DNA from: an uncultured Butyricicoccus sp.
GTDB lineage: Bacteria; Bacillota; Clostridia; Oscillospirales; Butyricicoccaceae
Assembly: GCA_910584935.1 (NCBI GenBank)
Contig: CAJUDU010000002.1
Span: 1 to 64,000 of the forward strand
Direction: 5' to 3'
Length of the DNA stretch: 64,000 nt
The notes under the pieces are model-generated. The model searched no databases, had not been told where the DNA came from, and saw only the letters and a program-made list of their open reading frames with translations. The position numbers and the translations under genes are program-made. This document shows, piece by piece, positions 15,618 through 24,098 of the stretch (the stretch's first letter is position 1; every line of letters starts with the position of its first letter).

Positions 15618-17503
15618 AAGAATGGAAAGCCCCCGAAAAGGAGGCGCAGAAGATGACCCGTGACGGGGCGGTATCCGTCAATTTGGTCACGGGTGAGACT
15701 ACCTATCCCTCTGACCGGGAACCGGAGCAGGACCATTCTGTATTCGGCGATACGGCGGGCGCCGCTGGGAAAGTGGTGGACCGTGTTGAACTGCACCAGG
15801 AACAGACAGCAGCCAAAAAGAAGCGTCGGAAACAGCGCAGAGCTTATCAGGAGGGCGAGGCGGCAGCGGGCCGCCCATCCTCCCGATTGCAGTTTTCCGA
15901 GGCAGACCAGGCCAAGCCGGAACTGCAAGGGGCCATCCGAAAGTCGGACAAGGCGGCGGACCGGCTGGATGCCGCCAGGGACGCGATCCCCAATAAGAAT
16001 CCGGGAAAGCCCCACACCAATCCGCTGTCCCGCCCCATCCAGGAGGCGGGCGCAGCCATCCACGGCAAGGTCCGGGAGGTGGAGCAGGAAAATTCCGGCG
16101 TCCAGTCGGGCCACCTGGGGGAACGCAGCTTTGAGAAGGCTGTGGGCTACGGAAACCGCCGTGTCCAGAACTGGCGGACGGAACGCAAGCTGAAACCTTG
16201 GCGGGATGCGGCAAAGGCGGAGCAGGCGGCGGTCAAGGCCAATGCGGATTTCTACTATCGGAAAGCCATGGCGGAGAACCCCCAGCTTGCATCCAATCCC
16301 GTCTCCCGCCTGTGGCAGAAACGGAAGCTGCAAAAGCAATATGCGGCGGCATACCGGGCAGCGGGAAAGACCGCCCAGGCCGGGAAAACAGCTGAGACTG
16401 CGGCAAAGGCTGCCAAGAAAACCGCCCAAGAGTCCAAGCGCACCGCCCTTTTCCTGAAACGGCATTGGAAGGGTGCGTTGATCGTGGGCGGCATCGGCCT
16501 TCTGCTGGTGATGCTGCTGGGCTCCCTGCAATCCTGTTCCTCCATGTTCGGCGGCGGGGTGTCCAATATCATGGCATCTTCCTATCTCTCTGAGGATGCC
16601 GATATGCTGGCGGCGGAAGAAGCCTACTGCGCCAAAGAGGATGAATTGCGGAAGTACCTGGATACCTACGAGACCACCCACGACTATGACGAGTATCACT
16701 TCGACCTGGACGAGATCGAGCATGACCCCTATGTGCTGATCTCCATTCTGTCGGCGCTCCATGAAGGGGTGTTCACCATCGACCAGGTACAGGGCGACCT
16801 TCAAACCCTCTTTGACAAGCAATATATCCTCACCGAAACCGTGACCACGGAGACCCGCTATCGGACGGAAACAAGGACGGACAGCGAGGGCAACGAGTAC
16901 GAGGTGGAGGTTCCGTACACATGGTATATCTGTACCGTGACATTGGAGAACTTCGACCTCTCCCATGTGCCGGTCTACATGATGGGCGAGGAACAGCTTT
17001 CCTTGTACGCCACCTATATGTCCACTCTGGGCAACCGCCCCGACCTATTCCCGTCCTCCGGGTATGTGAACAAGTACATCGAGAACCCGCCCACCGCCTG
17101 GGAGATTCCCGCTGAATACTTGACGGACGAGCGGTTCAACACCCTCATTACCGAGGCGGAAAAATACCTGGGTTATCCCTATGTGTGGGGCGGCAGCAGT
17201 CCCAGCACTTCTTTCGATTGCAGCGGCTTTGTCAGTTATGTGCTGACCAACAGCGGCTTGTGCAATACCGGGCGGCTGGGCGCCCAAGGGCTCTACAACA
17301 TTTCCACTCCGGTATCCGACCCTCAGCCCGGCGATCTGGTGTTCTTCGTGAGGACCTACGATACAACCGGCGTATCTCATGTAGGCATCTATGTAGGCGA
17401 CGGGATGATGCTGCATTGCGGGGACCCCATCCAATATTCCAACCTCAACACAAGTTACTGGCAGTCCCATTTCTACGCATACGGCAGGCCGCCGTACAAC
17501 TGA
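15614..17503 (+). CDS. CD1108-like conjugation protein with NlpC/P60 peptidase domain
   Basis: A 629-residue protein: a long charged, alanine-rich cytoplasmic part (1-285), one membrane segment (about 286-305, GALIVGGIGLLLVMLLGSL), then an extracellular part. It ends in an NlpC/P60 domain (about 510-629) with Cys536 (FDCSGF), His589 (SHVGIY) and His601 (MLHCGD). It matches the CD1108 family of mobile-element proteins, VirB1/Orf14-type wall hydrolases that open peptidoglycan for the transfer channel. The start overlaps the methyltransferase stop by 4 bases. Confidence 0.85.
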   Translation: MKEWKAPEKEAQKMTRDGAVSVNLVTGETTYPSDREPEQDHSVFGDTAGAAGKVVDRVELHQEQTAAKKKRRKQRRAYQEGEAAAGRPSSRLQFSEADQAKPELQGAIRKSDKAADRLDAARDAIPNKNPGKPHTNPLSRPIQEAGAAIHGKVREVEQENSGVQSGHLGERSFEKAVGYGNRRVQNWRTERKLKPWRDAAKAEQAAVKANADFYYRKAMAENPQLASNPVSRLWQKRKLQKQYAAAYRAAGKTAQAGKTAETAAKAAKKTAQESKRTALFLKRHWKGALIVGGIGLLLVMLLGSLQSCSSMFGGGVSNIMASSYLSEDADMLAAEEAYCAKEDELRKYLDTYETTHDYDEYHFDLDEIEHDPYVLISILSALHEGVFTIDQVQGDLQTLFDKQYILTETVTTETRYRTETRTDSEGNEYEVEVPYTWYICTVTLENFDLSHVPVYMMGEEQLSLYATYMSTLGNRPDLFPSSGYVNKYIENPPTAWEIPAEYLTDERFNTLITEAEKYLGYPYVWGGSSPSTSFDCSGFVSYVLTNSGLCNTGRLGAQGLYNISTPVSDPQPGDLVFFVRTYDTTGVSHVGIYVGDGMMLHCGDPIQYSNLNTSYWQSHFYAYGRPPYN

Positions 17504-17524
17504 TGGAGGTGATGAAGCATCAAT

Positions 17525-18259
17525 ATGGTTTCCTACGGGGGCGGCGCCAACAGCACCGCCCTTCTAATCGGGCTGCACCAGCACCGTATCCCGGTGGACC
17601 TGATCCTCTTTGCGGATACGGGAGCGGAGCATCCCCACACCTACGCCTATCTGGATGTGATGGATTCCTGGCTGAAGGACCACGGGATGCCGCCCATTAC
17701 CAGGGTATATAAGACCACCCGTGACGGGAAACGGCTGACGCTGGAGGATGAATGTCTGCAAAGTTGTAGCCTCCCGTCCATCGCCTACGGCTTCAAGCGG
17801 TGTTCACTGAAACACAAGATCGGGCCGCAGGAAAAATTCTGCAACCATTACCCGCCATGCCGTCGAACCTGGGCGGCAGGCAAACGGGTGGTCAAGTTCA
17901 TCGGCTACGACGCGGGCGAGGGCTACCGCAGCGACAAGGTGCTGCTGGGAGACCTGGCCGACCGAAAATACAGCAAGTGGTATCCCCTGATGGAATGGGG
18001 ATGGACACGGGACGATTGCATCCGGCAAATCGAGGCGGCGGGGCTGCCCCAGCCGGGAAAATCGTCCTGTTTTTTCTGCCCCAGCATGAAACCCGACGAG
18101 ATAACCGCCCTGCGGGAGCAGCATCCCGATTTGTTCCGCCGCGCCCTGGCGCTGGAGGATAACGCCCGGCAAAACCTGAAAACAGTCAAGGGCCTGGGGC
18201 GGAACTATTCCTGGAGAGAACGATTTGGAAAGGAGTTTTGCACACATGGCAACGGTTGA
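17525..18259 (+). CDS. PAPS-reductase-family (PP-loop) protein
   Basis: A 244-residue protein with GGAGGTGATG about 12 bases upstream. It begins MVSYGGGANSTALLIGL, a PP-loop (SGGxxS-like) that binds ATP in N-type ATP pyrophosphatases, then ILFADTGAEHPHTYAY. Cysteines in CLQSCSL, RCSLKHK, FCNHYPPC and SCFFCPS could hold metal or a cluster. Family members reduce PAPS, modify tRNA or add sulfur to DNA (DndC). The substrate here is unknown, and location beside a DNA methyltransferase in a mobile element makes nucleic-acid modification plausible. Confidence 0.75.
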   Translation: MVSYGGGANSTALLIGLHQHRIPVDLILFADTGAEHPHTYAYLDVMDSWLKDHGMPPITRVYKTTRDGKRLTLEDECLQSCSLPSIAYGFKRCSLKHKIGPQEKFCNHYPPCRRTWAAGKRVVKFIGYDAGEGYRSDKVLLGDLADRKYSKWYPLMEWGWTRDDCIRQIEAAGLPQPGKSSCFFCPSMKPDEITALREQHPDLFRRALALEDNARQNLKTVKGLGRNYSWRERFGKEFCTHGNG

Positions 18260-18527
18260 GAAGATTCGCAAGGACATCGAAAAGACGAAGGAGAAGATTT
18301 CCGCCCAGCAGAAGCGCCTTCGGGAACTGGAGGCGCAGCTTACCGAGGAAGAAAATCTGGAGATCGTCCGCATGGTCAAGGCGGTGCGCATGGACAACAA
18401 GGAGCTGACCGCTTTCCTGAAGGCCTACGCCAGCGGCCTTATCACCCTGCCCGACGGGATGATGGAGGCGGAGGCAGCGGCGGACCCTGACGACGAGGAT
18501 ATGGAGGACAGCGACCATGAAGAATAA
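18246..18527 (+). CDS. DUF4315 family coiled-coil protein
   Basis: A 93-residue protein from ATG 18246, with AAAGGAG upstream. An N-terminal coiled coil (MATVEKIRKDIEKTKEKISA) and an acidic end (DPDDEDMEDSDHEE) match DUF4315, a constant companion of the CD1107-like gene in CTn elements. It overlaps both neighbours (14 bases and 11 bases), so it is translationally coupled. Role in transfer is inferred only from conservation of position. Confidence 0.8.
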   Translation: MATVEKIRKDIEKTKEKISAQQKRLRELEAQLTEEENLEIVRMVKAVRMDNKELTAFLKAYASGLITLPDGMMEAEAAADPDDEDMEDSDHEE

Positions 18528-19248
18528 GAAAGTGATCCGGCTGTTTACGGCGATGCTGGCGGTGGTCCTGTGCATGACCGCTTTCTCCGTCACCGCCTTT
18601 GCGGGCGGCGGGGATGGCGACTATTACACCGGGGAGCCCGCCGAGACGACGCCGGAACCCACCGAGGAACCCGCCACCGGGGGCATGGAGCCGGAAGGCC
18701 AGCCCCTTACCCCGGAAGGCAACGCTACGCTGGTGGACGATTATTACGGCGACAAACAGCTTATCACCGTGACCACGAAAGCAGGCAATTATTTCTACAT
18801 CCTGATCGACCGGGCCAACGAGGACAAGGAGACCGCCGTTCACTTCTTGAACCAGGTGGATGAAGCCGACCTGATGGCGCTGCTGGAGGACGGGCAGGCG
18901 GAGGAAAAGCCCGCTGCTTGTACCTGCGCCGAGAAATGCCAGGCCGGTGCGGTGAATACCGCCTGTCCGGTCTGTGCGGTGAATATGAGCGAGTGCGCCG
19001 GGAAAGCGCCGGAGGTGGAGCCAGAGCCCGAACCGGAGCCGAAGAAGGAGTCTGGCAGCGGCGGCGCCCTGGTGTTGATCCTGCTGCTGGCGGCCCTGGG
19101 CGGCGGCGGAGCCTTCGCCTACATCAAGTTCATCAAGCCCAAGCAGGGCGCAAAGGTCAGCGCCGACCCGGACGATTATGAGTTCGAGGACGAGGAATAC
19201 GAAAACGAGGATGTTCCTGAACAGGGAGAACAGGAGGACCAGAATTGA
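18517..19248 (+). CDS. CD1107-like surface protein (DUF4366)
   Basis: A 243-residue protein with a cleavable signal peptide (about 1-29, ending SVTAFA), a Pro/Glu-rich spacer, a domain about 65-125 (LITVTTKAGNYFYILIDRAN), a cysteine-rich stretch (CTCAEKCQAG, CPVC), a C-terminal membrane anchor (about 187-207) and an acidic tail. This is the DUF4366/CD1107 mobile-element family, thought to be a cell-surface part of the conjugation apparatus. It is located between DUF4315 and topoisomerase as usual. Confidence 0.85.
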   Translation: MKNKKVIRLFTAMLAVVLCMTAFSVTAFAGGGDGDYYTGEPAETTPEPTEEPATGGMEPEGQPLTPEGNATLVDDYYGDKQLITVTTKAGNYFYILIDRANEDKETAVHFLNQVDEADLMALLEDGQAEEKPAACTCAEKCQAGAVNTACPVCAVNMSECAGKAPEVEPEPEPEPKKESGSGGALVLILLLAALGGGGAFAYIKFIKPKQGAKVSADPDDYEFEDEEYENEDVPEQGEQEDQN

Positions 19249-21347
19249 GCAAATTGGTGATCTGTGAAAAACCGAGTGTAGCAAAGAGTATCGCGTCGGC
19301 CCTGGGTGTCACATCCAGGGCCGACGGCTATTTTGAAGGCGGCGGCTGGCTCATTTCCTGGTGCATTGGTCATCTGGTGGGACTGGCGGACGCGGCCGCC
19401 TACGATGACCGCTATAAGAAGTGGAGGTATGAGGACCTTCCCATCCTGCCCGCCCCCTTCCGCTATGTGGTGTCCGAGGAAAAGGCTGCCCAGTTCCACA
19501 TTCTCCGTTCCCTGATGGAACGCCCTGATGTGACGGAGCTGGTCAACGCCTGCGACGCGGGGCGCGAGGGTGAGCTGATTTTCCGGCTGGTCTATGAGGC
19601 TGCCGGATGTTCCAAGCCTTTCTCCCGCCTCTGGGTTTCTTCGATAGAGGACGCGGCGATCCGGGAGGGCTTTGCCGACCTGCGCCCCGGCGCGGACTAT
19701 GACCCGCTGTATCAATCGGCACTTTGCCGCCAAAAGGCGGACTGGCTTGTTGGTATCAATGCCTCACGGCTCTTTTCGGTGTTGTATCATCGAACGTTAA
19801 ATATTGGGCGGGTGCAGACGCCCACCCTGGCGATGCTGGCCGACCGAGACAGCAAGATCGTCCTGTTTCGCAAGGAGAAATACCATCATGTGCGGCTGGC
19901 GCTGGAGGGAGCCGAGGCGGTCAGCGACCGTATTGTTTCCACGGAGGACGCCCAGGCCCTCCGGGATACCTGTGACGGGCAGCGGGCCGTGTGTGTATCC
20001 CTGGTGCGGGAGAAAAAGACGGAGAAGCCGCCCAAGCTGTACGACCTGACCACCTTGCAGCGGGAGGCAAACCGGGTGTTCGGCTACACGGCCAAGCAAA
20101 CCCTGGACTGCGCCCAATCCCTCTATGAAAAGAAGCTGCTGACCTATCCCCGCACGGACAGCCGGTATCTGACCGGTGACATGGCGGAGACTGCCTCCGT
20201 GATTCTGCATCTGGCAGCACGGGTGACGCCCTTTGACGCCTGCCCGGAGTTTTTCCCCGATGTTCTGGCGCTGGTGAATGACAAGGAGGTATCTGACCAC
20301 CACGCCCTGATTCCCACCCTGGAGCTGGAAAAGGCGGATGTGCCTGCGCTGCCTGTGGGCGAGCGCAATATCCTTCTGCTGGTCTGCTGCAAGCTGCTGT
20401 GTGCGGCGGCGGAGCCTTTCGTGTATGAGGCGGTCACGGCCACCTTTGATTGCGGCGGACATACCTTCACGGCAAAGGGAAAGCAGGTGCTTTCCCAGGG
20501 CTGGCGGGCCATCCAGGAGGTGTTCCGTTCCTCCCTGAAGGAGAAGCCGGAGGATGAAGATGCCGAGGGTGTTCTTCCGGCCTTGACCGAGGGGCAAGTC
20601 TTTGAGTCGGTCTCCGCCTCCGTCACCGAACACTTCACTTCGCCCCCCAAGCCCTACACGGAGGACACCCTTCTGTCGGCCATGGAGAATGCGGGCAAAG
20701 AAGATATGCCGGACGAGGCAGAACGCAAGGGCCTGGGCACCCCGGCGACAAGGGCGGCCATCATTGAAAAGCTGGTGTCCGGCGGTTTCGTGGAGCGCAA
20801 GGGCAAGAACCTGATCCCCACAAAGGTAGGTGTCAACCTGGTCACGGTACTGCCGGAACTGCTGACCTCTCCCAAGCTCACGGCGGATTGGGAGCAGCGG
20901 TTGAACGAGGTGGCAAAGGGTCAGGCGTCGCCGGAGGACTTCATGGGCGGGATCGAGGCAATGGCGGCGGAGCTGGTGCGGAAATACTCCCACATTTCCG
21001 AGGATGGGCAAAAGCTGTTTCAGCCGGAGAAGGAGACGGTGGGCATCTGTCCCCGCTGCGGCAAGCCGGTCTATGAGGGCAAGAAGAATTTCGCCTGTTC
21101 GGATCGGGCCTGCCAGTTTGTCATGTGGAAGAATGACCGTTTCTGGACCAGCCGCCGCAAGGAAATGACCCGGAAGATGGCAGCCGACCTTCTGAAAAAA
21201 GGCCGCACTTCCGTCAAGGGGATGTGGTCGGAGAAGAAAGATTCCACCTATGACGCCGTGGTGATCCTGGACGATACCGGCGGCAAGTATGTCAATTTCA
21301 AACTGGAGTTTCCCAAACGAAAGGATGGTGTGAATGGCAAAAAGTAA
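19245..21347 (+). CDS. topB: DNA topoisomerase III (type IA), conjugative-element form
   Basis: A 700-residue protein that starts at TTG 19245, chosen because CAGGAGGACC is correctly spaced and MSKLVICEKPSVAKSIA is the family start. It contains the TOPRIM DAGREGEL motif, the catalytic Tyr301 in LLTYPRTDSRY, and a C-terminal zinc-ribbon-like part (CPRCGKPVYEG, then FACSDRACQF). It passes single strands through transient breaks and probably helps process or re-circularise transferred DNA. The start overlaps the CD1107 stop, and the gene is part of the transfer operon. Length matches other element-borne TopB proteins. Confidence 0.92.
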   Translation: MSKLVICEKPSVAKSIASALGVTSRADGYFEGGGWLISWCIGHLVGLADAAAYDDRYKKWRYEDLPILPAPFRYVVSEEKAAQFHILRSLMERPDVTELVNACDAGREGELIFRLVYEAAGCSKPFSRLWVSSIEDAAIREGFADLRPGADYDPLYQSALCRQKADWLVGINASRLFSVLYHRTLNIGRVQTPTLAMLADRDSKIVLFRKEKYHHVRLALEGAEAVSDRIVSTEDAQALRDTCDGQRAVCVSLVREKKTEKPPKLYDLTTLQREANRVFGYTAKQTLDCAQSLYEKKLLTYPRTDSRYLTGDMAETASVILHLAARVTPFDACPEFFPDVLALVNDKEVSDHHALIPTLELEKADVPALPVGERNILLLVCCKLLCAAAEPFVYEAVTATFDCGGHTFTAKGKQVLSQGWRAIQEVFRSSLKEKPEDEDAEGVLPALTEGQVFESVSASVTEHFTSPPKPYTEDTLLSAMENAGKEDMPDEAERKGLGTPATRAAIIEKLVSGGFVERKGKNLIPTKVGVNLVTVLPELLTSPKLTADWEQRLNEVAKGQASPEDFMGGIEAMAAELVRKYSHISEDGQKLFQPEKETVGICPRCGKPVYEGKKNFACSDRACQFVMWKNDRFWTSRRKEMTRKMAADLLKKGRTSVKGMWSEKKDSTYDAVVILDDTGGKYVNFKLEFPKRKDGVNGKK

Positions 21348-21870
21348 AGCCGAGGTCAACTTCATGGAGCAGTTGAAACCGCTGCTCCCCGCAGGCGGTG
21401 ACGCAAGCGAACTTGAGGCGGCGGCCCAGGTGCTTGCCGGACTTTCCCCGGAGGACCGTGACCTCCTGGCCGCTGTCCAGGAGTCGCCCTATCGCCTGAC
21501 TACCCTGGAGCAGTTCCTGGAGTTTCCCGCCAACACCGAGTATTTTGTCCTGGAGCCCAACATCCGCAAAGTGGAGGATGTGGGCTGGCGCTATCTAGCG
21601 CAGCATTTGGACGTCCTTCTGCCCCCGGAGCTGCTGGACGCCATTGATCCCGTTCCCTTCGGTAACCACGCCATGCGGGAGGAACAGGGCTGTTTTACGA
21701 GCCGAGGCTATCTCACTCTCTCCGGCGACGAGTGGGAGCACGAGCGTCCGAGGGAGAAGCAAACGGAGAAAAAGCCCTCCATCAAGGAGCGGCTGGAACA
21801 GAGCCGGAAAGAATGTGCCAATCAGAGCAAGGTGCAGCCCCATCGGGAAAAGGCTGCGCCGGAACTGTAA
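21334..21870 (+). CDS. Conjugative-element protein of unknown function
   Basis: A 178-residue protein overlapping topB by 14 bases. The central region (YRLTTLEQFLEFPANTEYFV, then VGWRYLAQHL) recurs in Clostridia conjugative elements, and the C-terminal tail carries KPSIKERLEQSRKEC. The same tail motif ends the next protein. It might be an accessory to anti-restriction or a substrate of the secretion system; neither is proven. Base composition matches the backbone. Confidence 0.65.
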   Translation: MAKSKAEVNFMEQLKPLLPAGGDASELEAAAQVLAGLSPEDRDLLAAVQESPYRLTTLEQFLEFPANTEYFVLEPNIRKVEDVGWRYLAQHLDVLLPPELLDAIDPVPFGNHAMREEQGCFTSRGYLTLSGDEWEHERPREKQTEKKPSIKERLEQSRKECANQSKVQPHREKAAPEL

Positions 21871-21882
21871 GGAGGTGTCGCT

Positions 21883-23742
21883 ATGCCCCATTATGACTAT
21901 GACAAAGATTATCCCTTTGCCGCCTTCATCACCAACCTGGGCAAGTACAACGAAGGCGCCCTTGTAGGTGAATGGGTGAAGTTCCCCACCACGGCGGAGG
22001 AACTGAAAAAGGTCTTTGAGCGCATCGGGATCGGCGCAAAGGACGACTTCGGGCAGACCTATGAGGAATGGTTTATCACGGACTACGACTGCTATGTGGA
22101 CGGCCTCTATGACCTGCTGGGCGAGTATGCCAACCTGGACGAGCTGAACTATCTGGCCTCCAAGCTGGATGACATGAGCCAGGACGAATATGAGCGGTTC
22201 CAGGCGGCTATGGAGGTCGGCGATCACACGGGCAGCATCCAGGAGCTTATCAACCTGACGGAAAACCTGGACTGCTACGATGTTTACCCCGACATCCACG
22301 ACCACGACGATCTGGGACGGTATTACATCGAGGAACTGGACGCCATGCAGGTGCCGGAGCATCTGCGCAACTACATCGACTATGAGGCCTACGGGCGGGA
22401 CATCGCCCTGGAGGAAAGCGGCCAGTTCACCGACCTGGGCTATGTGCGGGACACCGGGGACAGCTTCCATGAGTATTACGATGGTGAGCGCGGCAGCATC
22501 CCGGAGGAATACCGGGTGATGACCTTCCAGGACGACATCCCCGAAGAAGAAGTTTCGGAATGGGCCATGGACCTTGCCTACGATATGGACGAGTTTTTCC
22601 GGCAGAACGATCCGCAGTATGCCGCCGAGCACCCGGAGGAACGCGCGGCAAAGGAAGAAATCTACGAGAACCTTTCCGATTGCCGCATCGCCTCTCTGGA
22701 AGAAAAGCTGAAGGCGTTGGGCCAGACCCCGGAGAACTACCTTCCCTCCGAGCTGGAGAAGTTCAAGGAGGCTGTGGGCTACGAGGCATATTTGGATGTG
22801 GACCCGCAGGTGATCCGGGAGGCCATTGAAAACCCGGATCAGTCCCATGTGGACGAGATGCTGGCCTTTGCGGAACAGACAAACCGGGAGTATGAGGCGG
22901 AGTTGTATGGGCAGCAAGCGGCGCCCACCTCGGATGACCGAGAGACCAGCGAGACGGTGCGAACCCCCAGGGGCACCTTCCATGTGACGGATATGAGCCG
23001 GGAACAGATGGAGGCGGCAGGATATGGTTTCCACCACGAGTCCGAGGATGGGAAGTATCTTATCATGGCCAATGGCAGCCGCGCCTTTGCCATCCCCAGC
23101 GGAGCCGCCCCCGAACATACCGCGCCGGAGAAGCTGACCGTCCTGGTGGTGGAGCCCATGAAAGAGCCCTATGTGAAGGAGATCGACCCCGGCCTCCATG
23201 CACTGCAAGCGGAGGTGGGCGGCGATATTGCCGCCTCCTATCCCTTTGACGATCCGGTGGGGCTGGTGCTGAACGATGAAGGCAAGCTCATCGGTCTGGA
23301 CCTGAACCGTTCCCTCCGGGACGAGCATGGGGAGATTTACGACATTGTGGCGGGCACCTTCCTGGTGGTGGGCCTGGGGCCGGAGAGTTTCGCATCCCTG
23401 CCCCCGGACATGATCCAGAAGTACACCGAGCAATTCAAGCGACCGGAACTGTTCGCCAGCATCAACGGGCAGATCGTATCCGTTCCCGTGGAGCCGGAAA
23501 ACCCGCTGCGCACAGCGGAAATGACTCTGGAGGACGACTATGGGATGATCGATGGGATCATCAACAACGGCCGCCGTGGGGAGGAACTGGAGAAAGCCCA
23601 GGCCGAGGTGCGCAGGACCACGCCGGACAAAAAGCCCTCCATCCGGGAGCGGCTGGAGGACGCGAAACGGGAGTGCGTAGAACGGAAAGGCCCGGACAAG
23701 CCCGCCCCGCAGAAGAAGCCCCCGGAGCTGGGCGACTTATGA
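21883..23742 (+). CDS. Antirestriction ArdA fused to DUF3846 and DUF4316-like domains
   Basis: A 619-residue protein with AAGGAGGTGTCG upstream. Residues 1-210 are ArdA-like: acidic, with FAAFITNLGKYNEG, DLDELNYLASKL-type spacing and the acidic DIHDHDDLGRYYIEE. ArdA mimics DNA and blocks type I restriction enzymes. Residues about 420-530 (LTVLVVEPMKEPYVKEIDPG) match DUF3846, and the end (DYGMIDGIINNGRRGEE, KPSIRERLEDAKREC) matches DUF4316. ArdA alone is about 170 residues; long fusions like this are frequent in Firmicutes elements. It should protect incoming element DNA, together with the methyltransferase. Confidence 0.85.
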   Translation: MPHYDYDKDYPFAAFITNLGKYNEGALVGEWVKFPTTAEELKKVFERIGIGAKDDFGQTYEEWFITDYDCYVDGLYDLLGEYANLDELNYLASKLDDMSQDEYERFQAAMEVGDHTGSIQELINLTENLDCYDVYPDIHDHDDLGRYYIEELDAMQVPEHLRNYIDYEAYGRDIALEESGQFTDLGYVRDTGDSFHEYYDGERGSIPEEYRVMTFQDDIPEEEVSEWAMDLAYDMDEFFRQNDPQYAAEHPEERAAKEEIYENLSDCRIASLEEKLKALGQTPENYLPSELEKFKEAVGYEAYLDVDPQVIREAIENPDQSHVDEMLAFAEQTNREYEAELYGQQAAPTSDDRETSETVRTPRGTFHVTDMSREQMEAAGYGFHHESEDGKYLIMANGSRAFAIPSGAAPEHTAPEKLTVLVVEPMKEPYVKEIDPGLHALQAEVGGDIAASYPFDDPVGLVLNDEGKLIGLDLNRSLRDEHGEIYDIVAGTFLVVGLGPESFASLPPDMIQKYTEQFKRPELFASINGQIVSVPVEPENPLRTAEMTLEDDYGMIDGIINNGRRGEELEKAQAEVRRTTPDKKPSIRERLEDAKRECVERKGPDKPAPQKKPPELGDL

Positions 23743-23915
23743 GCCGCAGCAAGAAATGGCGTCTGGAATGGGCGTTCTTCCTGGGTGAGAACGGCAGACG
23801 CCAGTATAACAAGCTATGCAAGGGCTGTGTCCATCCCTGCAAGCAGAGTTTCCGGGCGGTGGTGTTGTCCTGTCCGCACTATCTTTCCCTCCGTTCCAAA
23901 AAACGCGGGAATTAG
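23739..23915 (+). CDS. Small cysteine-rich conjugative-element protein
   Basis: A 58-residue basic protein starting MSRSKKWRLEWAFFLGENG; its ATG overlaps the ArdA stop (ATGA). Cysteines in CKGCVHPCKQ and LSCPHY could bind zinc. Small proteins with this pattern close the transfer operon in related elements. No function is known to me. Confidence 0.6.
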   Translation: MSRSKKWRLEWAFFLGENGRRQYNKLCKGCVHPCKQSFRAVVLSCPHYLSLRSKKRGN

Positions 23916-23933
23916 GGTTTAAAATGGGTGAAG

Positions 23934-23954
23934 AAACCGCCTGTGGCGGCTTTT
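23934..23954 (+). terminator. Weak terminator-like hairpin after the transfer operon
   Basis: CCGCC and GGCGG pair around TGT with an A-rich left flank and TTTT on the right. It lies 18 bases after the last operon stop. Confidence 0.45.
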
Positions 23955-24043
23955 CCGTGTAGGGGCAGTATGATTTCCCATGTGGGGCGGCCAAGGCGTT
24001 TCTGCATAGGAAAAATGCCGGATTTTCACCTTTAGACAAAATG

Positions 24044-24098
24044 GGAGCGCTATCGTCGGATATCGTTGTCCGGCGATGGCGCTCCTGCCTTTTATTTT
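24044..24098. terminator. Strong terminator between the transfer operon and darG
   Basis: Two 17-base arms (24044-24060 and 24069-24085) pair with only two G-U positions, followed by CCTTTTATTTTT. It separates the + strand transfer genes from the convergent darG, whose stop it overlaps. Confidence 0.8.

Noticed and set aside
15590..16966. 458-codon open frame on the - strand
   Set aside because: It is the shadow of the CD1108-like gene in GC-rich DNA; no ribosome site, no domain, low-complexity Gly/Leu/Arg composition.
19797..21365. 522-codon open frame on the - strand
   Set aside because: Antisense to topB, whose motifs are intact; composition is typical of a reverse-frame artefact.
21595..23433. 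612-codon open frame on the - strand
   Set aside because: Antisense to the ArdA fusion gene; no start signal or recognisable domain.
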